A DNA stretch of 64,000 nt from Tetranychus cinnabarinus (taxonomy: Eukaryota > Arthropoda > Arachnida > Trombidiformes > Tetranychidae): the NCBI GenBank assembly GCA_022266195.1, contig WHVY01000004.1:9441501-9505500 (forward strand). The letters run 5' to 3'. The notes under the pieces were generated by a model. The model was given only the letters and a program-made list of their open reading frames with translations, searched no databases and was not told the DNA's origin. Shown here piece after piece: positions 58,901-64,000 of the stretch (position 1 is the first letter of the stretch; each line of letters begins with the position of its first letter). The translations under genes were made by a program, and so were the position numbers.

Positions 58901-59404
58901 GGATGAAGAAGATGGAGTTGATACAGAGGCAGAAGGTGATTGTGAAGATGATGACGACACAGATGAGTCAGAATAGATAGATTCTTTGAAAAATAAGATT
59001 CGATCAGCGTATGAACTGAGGGTTTCATTCAGCAGTTGGCCCAAATTAAAATAAGTTTGGTCACTGGTTAGCACTACAATCAACAATTGATCGTTAACAT
59101 CCAATTCGTCTAAAACAAAACGTGGTCTCTTTGAGTTGTAGGCTTTCAGTCGCTCACTGGGTTTAACTGATCCATTGGTTAACGGCAATTTTACAATTGG
59201 ATTGAAATCAGAATTGATAATTTCCTCAAACCAGTTACTTGATTTAACCAGAAGTCGTGATAATTGAAATCCAGTGGTAGTTTCAACAGTTAAACAGTTA
59301 TTAAAATATGGAGTAAAAAGAGAAACAAAGAAGCCAGCTAATAGTCCAAATAATATGACTGCTCGTCTGGATAAAGAAGACCATTTTAAATGCAGCAATC
59401 TCAT
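55975..59404 (-). CDS. CHPF: Chondroitin polymerising factor-like glycosyltransferase, 824 aa
   Basis: Exons 57801-59404 and 55975-56845 join at phase 2 to give 824 residues (human CHPF is about 775). A short cytoplasmic end is followed by a signal anchor at about residues 15-33, so it is a type II Golgi protein. A Ser/Pro-rich stretch lies near 145-195. Then come the N-terminal glycosyltransferase-like half (FALGGDIGVDLLDS, VYMPDDFEVLREENE) and FDANRGMDYIMNL. The C-terminal half includes VTLVVPVRSDGEV, FFPIPFQEYN, DLLEMFLQF, RSIEPKLKLSYRNEDC and FGNKAQMASLIL, all like CHPF/CHPF2. The family supports chondroitin chain polymerisation with chondroitin synthase. Which CHPF/CHSY member is the true orthologue is not certain. 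A duplicated block (57096-57769) sits in the intron. Confidence 0.88.
57096..57769. repeat. Source block 2 of the duplicate, inside the CHPF intron
   Basis: Matches 49544-50209 almost base for base; non-coding. Confidence 0.8.
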
Positions 59405-59705
59405 TGGCTGACCAAAAAGATTAGATTTCCTTTATGCAACTGACAACACTTTTCAACTGAAGTGGTTAATCAAAGTGTTGTTTTAAACCTGAAATGAAAA
59501 CAATTCATTAATTAATATAAGATTATCATAATCTAAAATCTTCATTATTGATAATTGCTGTTACTGATTAATTAGATGCTTCTGCGTTGAAATGGTTCTC
59601 TTATAATTTGTGAAATACTTAAATATGTCCCTTAATTGGATCTTTTTGCTTGTGTCTTTTTAGTTATTTTCAAATTCCCACCAACACGTAAAATTTGAAT
59701 ATAAA
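59405..59705. promoter_or_regulatory. Divergent promoter region, CHPF and MTHFS
   Basis: Only 301 bp separate the two start codons, which point away from each other. A shared bidirectional promoter is likely. No specific element can be named. Confidence 0.45.
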
Positions 59706-61018
59706 ATGGCAGATAAAACCATCAAAGCCGCTAAAAAGTTGATGAGGACTGAAGTGACCAATATTTTGTCTACGATGAGTGAAGCTAATCGTGAACAGCA
59801 ATCGAATGAAATTTTTGGAAAGGTGAGAAAATATACTTTAAATGATTCTTAATAATCTCACTTGATCTGTCTATCATTTCAGCTAATGAACAATGAAAAA
59901 TTTAAACAAAGTCAACGAGTTTCTGTGTTTATTAACATGGCGGATGAAATCAAAACAGCCAAGATAATTGAAGAAATATTCAAGCAAGGAAAAAGATGCT
60001 TTATTCCAAGAATCATGTTAGTAATCATTTCTGACCCACTTCTTTTATCTCATTTCTTGATTTATTAGTGTCAATTCAATTAATGATCTTTTATTTTCTC
60101 TATCCGATAGATTGAAAAGCAAACACATGGATATGGTTGAGATGAGTTCATTGGAAGAAATACATAACCTACCAACAATCAAATGGGGAATGAGACAACC
60201 TGAGGTTGTTGACAAAGAAGCAATGGATGTTGGTACGTAACTAAAGTCATTTCAATAAATGGTGATCGTTTGTCTAGGGCATTAGTAGATGATTGTCACA
60301 GTTTCAACGAAACATTCATTTTATTTTGGCGGCAGTCACTACATTTTTTAGTGTTTAACTCAATTAAAGTTATGCTAAATTGTAACCAACAAGTGGCAAA
60401 GGATCAACCAAGAGTGGCAAGTTATTACACTTTGGATCCACTAATTGTACTTCTGAGAATCGAGAGTGTAAAAAGTATAACTTTATAGCAATACAATTAT
60501 ACAATCAACAAGATTTTAGTTGCTTGTACAAAGTTAAGACTAAAATTGTCCCATAAGAACAGTGAATATGTTTTCTCATGAGATTTCTCTGAATTGCTTT
60601 TCAACTTATTTTCATGGGTTGATTACATTTGTGCAACAATCGTCCACCAATGTCATTACCATTGTTAAATCTATCACTAATTAAATAACAGAAACAAGTT
60701 CTCACAGAAGTCGCCAACAGTTGACTTATTTATATTCAATTATAAAATATAAATTTATAAATGTTTCTAATTAAATAATGTTATCCAAATACAGGCGGAC
60801 TTGACTTTATGGTTGTTCCAGGAGTAGCTTTTGGACCTGATTGCTCTAGATTAGGACATGGTTCAGGATATTATGATCATTACTTTGCTAGATACAAAGC
60901 TAAATTTGGTAATCTTCCTCATCTCGCTGGCGTTTGTTTTAAAGAACAAATAAAAGACGCAATTCCAATGACTGAATTCGATGTACGTGTACACGAAGTG
61001 ATCACATCTACAAACTGA
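59706..61018 (+). CDS. MTHFS: 5-formyltetrahydrofolate cyclo-ligase, 198 aa
   Basis: Exons are 59706-59822, 59883-60016, 60111-60232 and 60795-61018, phases 0, 2 and 1, giving 198 residues (human about 203). It converts 5-formyl-THF to 5,10-methenyl-THF using ATP in cytosolic folate metabolism. Family text is clear throughout: RVSVFINMADEIKTAKIIEE, GKRCFIPRI, KHMDMVEMSS, then GLDFMVVPGVAF, and the nucleotide-binding LGHGSGYYDHYF. CFKEQI.DAIP and DVRVHEVI close the protein. Intron 3 (60233-60794) holds the part of the locus that was copied to 50311. The 3' exon was copied as well, forming the pseudogene at 50667. Confidence 0.95.
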
Positions 61019-61416
61019 AATGAAGTAAAATTACTGGTTTTAAGCTCATCTTTACGGACTTCATAACTTTATGTTTTTTTGTTGGAATCAACACTCAACT
61101 TACTGCTGTGTCAAGTAAGTAACTAACAGTGCAGCTACTTTGCTCATTTCTGTTGTATAATTTCACTGTTCTGGAATAATCTTAATTATTTTCAAATTTC
61201 ATAAAGGAATATATAAATTTTATCAACTGAAATGTAAAAAATTGACTTGCATTTATGAGAGATCAATAAAGAAATTAATCTTTAAAACAATTGCTGTCTT
61301 AAAATCTATTGACATGATTAATCTTATAAAATAAAGTAGACTCATTGCTCGCTATCATAGAAAATTGAGTTAATGAACGAGTATTTTCAGAATTATTCAG
61401 ATTTGAAAACTATATA
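61019..61416. other. MTHFS 3' flank
   Basis: AATAAA-like signals occur near 61266. No gene. Confidence 0.35.
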
Positions 61417-61579
61417 AAGAGTGTTGCGGGCTATCCGAATGGAGATTATCAGTTGTTTAAAGATGAAAATGTCCAACACATGGTAAAGTTTAAGGTTTCC
61501 ATTGGACATTTTCATCTTTATCAGTTGTTTAAGATCAATTTGGATAAAATAATTGGCAAGAATAACATGCAACACCCTT
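61417..61579. mobile_element. TA-flanked MITE, same ends as 3180-3378
   Basis: 163 bp, starting AAGAGTGTTGCGGG and ending GCAACACCCTT, flanked by TA (61415-61416, 61580-61581). Internal GATGAAAATGTCCAA and TTGGACATTTTCATC are also inverted. The end motif links it to the element at 3180, 58 kb away. Confidence 0.65.
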
Positions 61580-62756
61580 TACTTCGACTCTGACTTATGG
61601 AACAATCTTTATATGTCATTAAAAATAACATGTTACTCATTTGATAGGCGTTATGGTAAATCCATCTAATTGTTAGTCAAAAATATTTGAACATAAACAG
61701 TACCATTAAATTAGACTTACCTATTGAGTTAGAATTGATTTTTCGAGCCAAAAGGAAGGTTATTATTTTAATCCAGACGAAATTAAATAATTCATTATAT
61801 TGGCCATGTGGAATTGTTGACCAAACACACCAAATGGATAAACAATTATATGGCACAGAAAATATAGATGATAAGACAAGAGGAGAACGCAAAAATGTTT
61901 AAAAATAACTGGCAGAAGGAGATATTGAAAACTTACATGCTGTCTTTGCGGTAAGTTGAGTGTCTGATAAGATATCAATAATTGAAGACAAATGTAGGAG
62001 ATGCGAGAAGAAAATCAGAATATAACAACCAAAAAACAATTAAAATAGAAATTAAAAATACTTTCTTGAGGCCCACATAACCACACAATCCTTTATTAAC
62101 GAAATAAACGAAAAGAAAAAGATCTTCGGGTTCTAAGTTTTAGAGTATACATTATTACAGTTTGTTTCAATGGCGATCAGTTCAAAATTAAAACAGAAAA
62201 TGAAGAGAATAGGAAAAGAGTGAAATAATAGAAGAGCAGAAACATGATCAGTGGAAGTTGAGTCAGGATGTTAATTAAGAGCCCTTGGTGGATGGAGTTT
62301 TGAAGGATGTTGGAGAAAGATGCAGGAGATTTGACCTTTCACCTCACAATGGTTAAAATATTAACATATGCATTGGTTTGCTCTTGAAAAACAGTTTTGG
62401 CAGCAAAGAAATTTGGAAAAGACAAGTCTATCACATGGCTTTGAAATAATTAACAAAAAAGACATTGATGGAGATATTTCAGACAGCATGATAGCTAGTA
62501 TTTTGCTTACGAATTAATTTTATCAATTCAAATTGTTTGATTGTCTAATAAGGTTGAATGAAAATGTGAGTTAGAGTTAGAATGAAGTTAAGAGTAAGAT
62601 TAATAATTCGTACTGTTGTTTAGATTTGGTTAATGTTAACGTTACAAAAATGAGTTATCTTAAGAATTTACATGAAACACTTTAATTTACAGCGAATTTA
62701 CAGAAAATTATTATTTTCTTTAGTTAAATTAAGAATATTACAGAAATTAAGATAAT
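61580..62756. other. Intergenic between MTHFS and CLPB
   Basis: AT-rich; no supported gene. Confidence 0.35.
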
Positions 62757-64000
62757 TTAATTGTTTGAACTAATTTTGAATGATCCTGGTTTTACGATAT
62801 TCATTTTGAGATGTGCTTTTGGTTTTTCTGAATCATCTTTGGGTTTATCTTCAACAACACTCAAATGAACTCCGAATCCATTACTAATTATTCCAGATTC
62901 ATATGCTTCAGCTAATTGATTGACTACTTGACGTTCAATTTCATGTTTAATACTTCTGGCTCCATAGTGAATGTTATAACCGGCAGTTAATATTTGGATT
63001 ACTTCTCGATCCCATGAAAGCTTAATTTGATGTCGTTCTTGTGCTCGTTTGGACCAGCCTTCTAATTCTTTTGTGACTAATTCATTAAGTTCTGTTTCAG
63101 AGAATGGAAGAAAGTAAACCATTTCATTTATTCGGCCCAGAAACTCGTCTCGCTTAAAATGCCATTTAAGAATGGGTCGAACAACTTTCTCTTTGAAATG
63201 TTCTGAAACTGTTATATCACTAGATGAATTCGATAGTTCATCTTTTAAGTCGACATTTAATCGCTTCATTGTTAAAGCTCTAGCTTCCTTTCTCAATTGA
63301 AGACCATATTCAGCAATCTCATCACTGGCCAGATTACTAGTCATGATAAAAATAGCATCCTTGCATTCAATAGTTGTGCCTTGTCCATCAGTCAGACGAC
63401 CCTGTGCCAAGAAAAATTGATGAAATAGTTAAAAAAAGATAAATTTTCAGAGCTAGAAATTTTCTAATCACCTCATCAAAAAGTTGAAGCATAATTGTCA
63501 ATACATCGGGATGTGCTTTTTCAACTTCATCAAATAATACAACAGCATTGGGACATTCTTGCAATGCTTTAGTTAGTTGTCCACCCTCTTGATAACCAAC
63601 ATAACCAGGAGGCGAGCCAATGAATCGAGACACTTCAGCTTTGGATTGAAACTCGGACATATCTAATCGAATGAATCCTTTAGGATTATTTTGATGAATA
63701 TATTTGGCTACTTGTTTGGCTAATTCAGTTTTTCCTATTCCGGATGATCCAAGGAACAAAAATACTAAAGGATGATCCTCATCAAACCATCCATTCTCTT
63801 TTCTTCTGATAGTTGAAGCAACAATTGCTATAGCAGCTTCTTGACCTGAAAAATAATAGAAGAGAAAAAAGAAATGCAATGAATTGAATTATATTAGAAC
63901 TGAATTGTACAACTTGTGTATGCATGCATTGTCAACTTACCAACAATGAATTGTTTTAGTCTTTTTTCGAGAGGAAACTTTCTCCTTTCCTCCATCTGTC
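62757..64000 (-). CDS. CLPB: CLPB/Skd3-like AAA+ disaggregase, C-terminal part (incomplete)
   Basis: Exons seen are 63941 to beyond 64000, 63472-63845 and 62757-63401; the 5' end lies outside the window. The joined text runs FPLEKRLKQFIVGQEAA into Walker A (FLGSSGIGKTEL), the pore loop SPPGYVGYQEGG, Walker B (VVLFDEVEKAHPD), sensor 1 (FIMTSN), the HFKRDEFLGRINE segment and sensor 2 (GARSIKHEIERQ). It has one ATPase module followed by the D2-small domain, as in human CLPB, a mitochondrial intermembrane-space disaggregase with N-terminal ankyrin repeats. Those repeats are not in this window. Bacterial-type ClpB is unlikely, given the introns and the closer match to the metazoan form. Confidence 0.92.

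Noticed and set aside
55975..59404. Chondroitin synthase (CHSY) rather than CHPF
   Set aside because: C-terminal segments (FFPIPFQEYN, RSIEPKLKL, FGNKAQMASL) fit CHPF/CHPF2 better as I recall them. The distinction should still be tested by phylogeny.

Overview
This is AT-rich nuclear DNA from an animal. Genes have short GT-AG introns, and the single-copy genes in the right half are metazoan families: WDR86-like, NDRG, NRARP-like, DEG/ENaC, chondroitin polymerising factor, MTHFS and CLPB/Skd3. Compact introns, a gene-dense AT-rich background and many small inverted-repeat elements suggest an arthropod. A spider-mite-like chelicerate is my best guess, but that is inference and not proven here.

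Region 1 (about 1-30.4 kb) is a tandem array of one gene family. The recurring unit is a roughly 80-bp promoter box, then 158-185 bp to the ATG, then four coding exons (intron phases 1, 0, 2), then a shared 3' flank. Six copies are intact in this sequence (ATGs at 955, 4297, 12331, 18933, 23663 and 29509; 221-238 aa). One is nearly intact but frameshifted (27644), one keeps only exon 4 (26270), and about nine more are relics. I did not recognise the family by name. Exons 2 to 4 read like a ubiquitin-like beta-grasp domain. After it comes a roughly 120-residue Cys-containing domain, and nearly every copy that keeps its 3' end finishes in LR(T/N)RG-stop. This array is the most likely undescribed system in the window. 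It is peppered with non-autonomous transposons flanked by TA or TTA, a LINE relic, an LRR-protein pseudogene and segmental duplications.

Region 2 (30.8-45.8 kb) holds a five-exon WD-repeat gene (minus), a decayed Ty3/gypsy-type gag, an NDRG gene (minus) and a small ankyrin gene resembling NRARP (minus). They are separated by AT-rich intergenic DNA with dispersed repeats.

Region 3 (45.8-64 kb) holds an intronless DEG/ENaC channel (minus), a two-exon chondroitin polymerising factor (minus), MTHFS (plus, divergent from it) and the C-terminal part of a CLPB/Skd3 disaggregase (minus, running off the right edge). A mosaic copy of the CHPF-MTHFS locus lies at 48.64-50.85 kb. It keeps non-coding pieces and a broken last MTHFS exon, but none of the other coding exons.

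The right-half genes look like unrelated housekeeping and signalling genes. The left half is a fast-evolving birth-and-death cluster.
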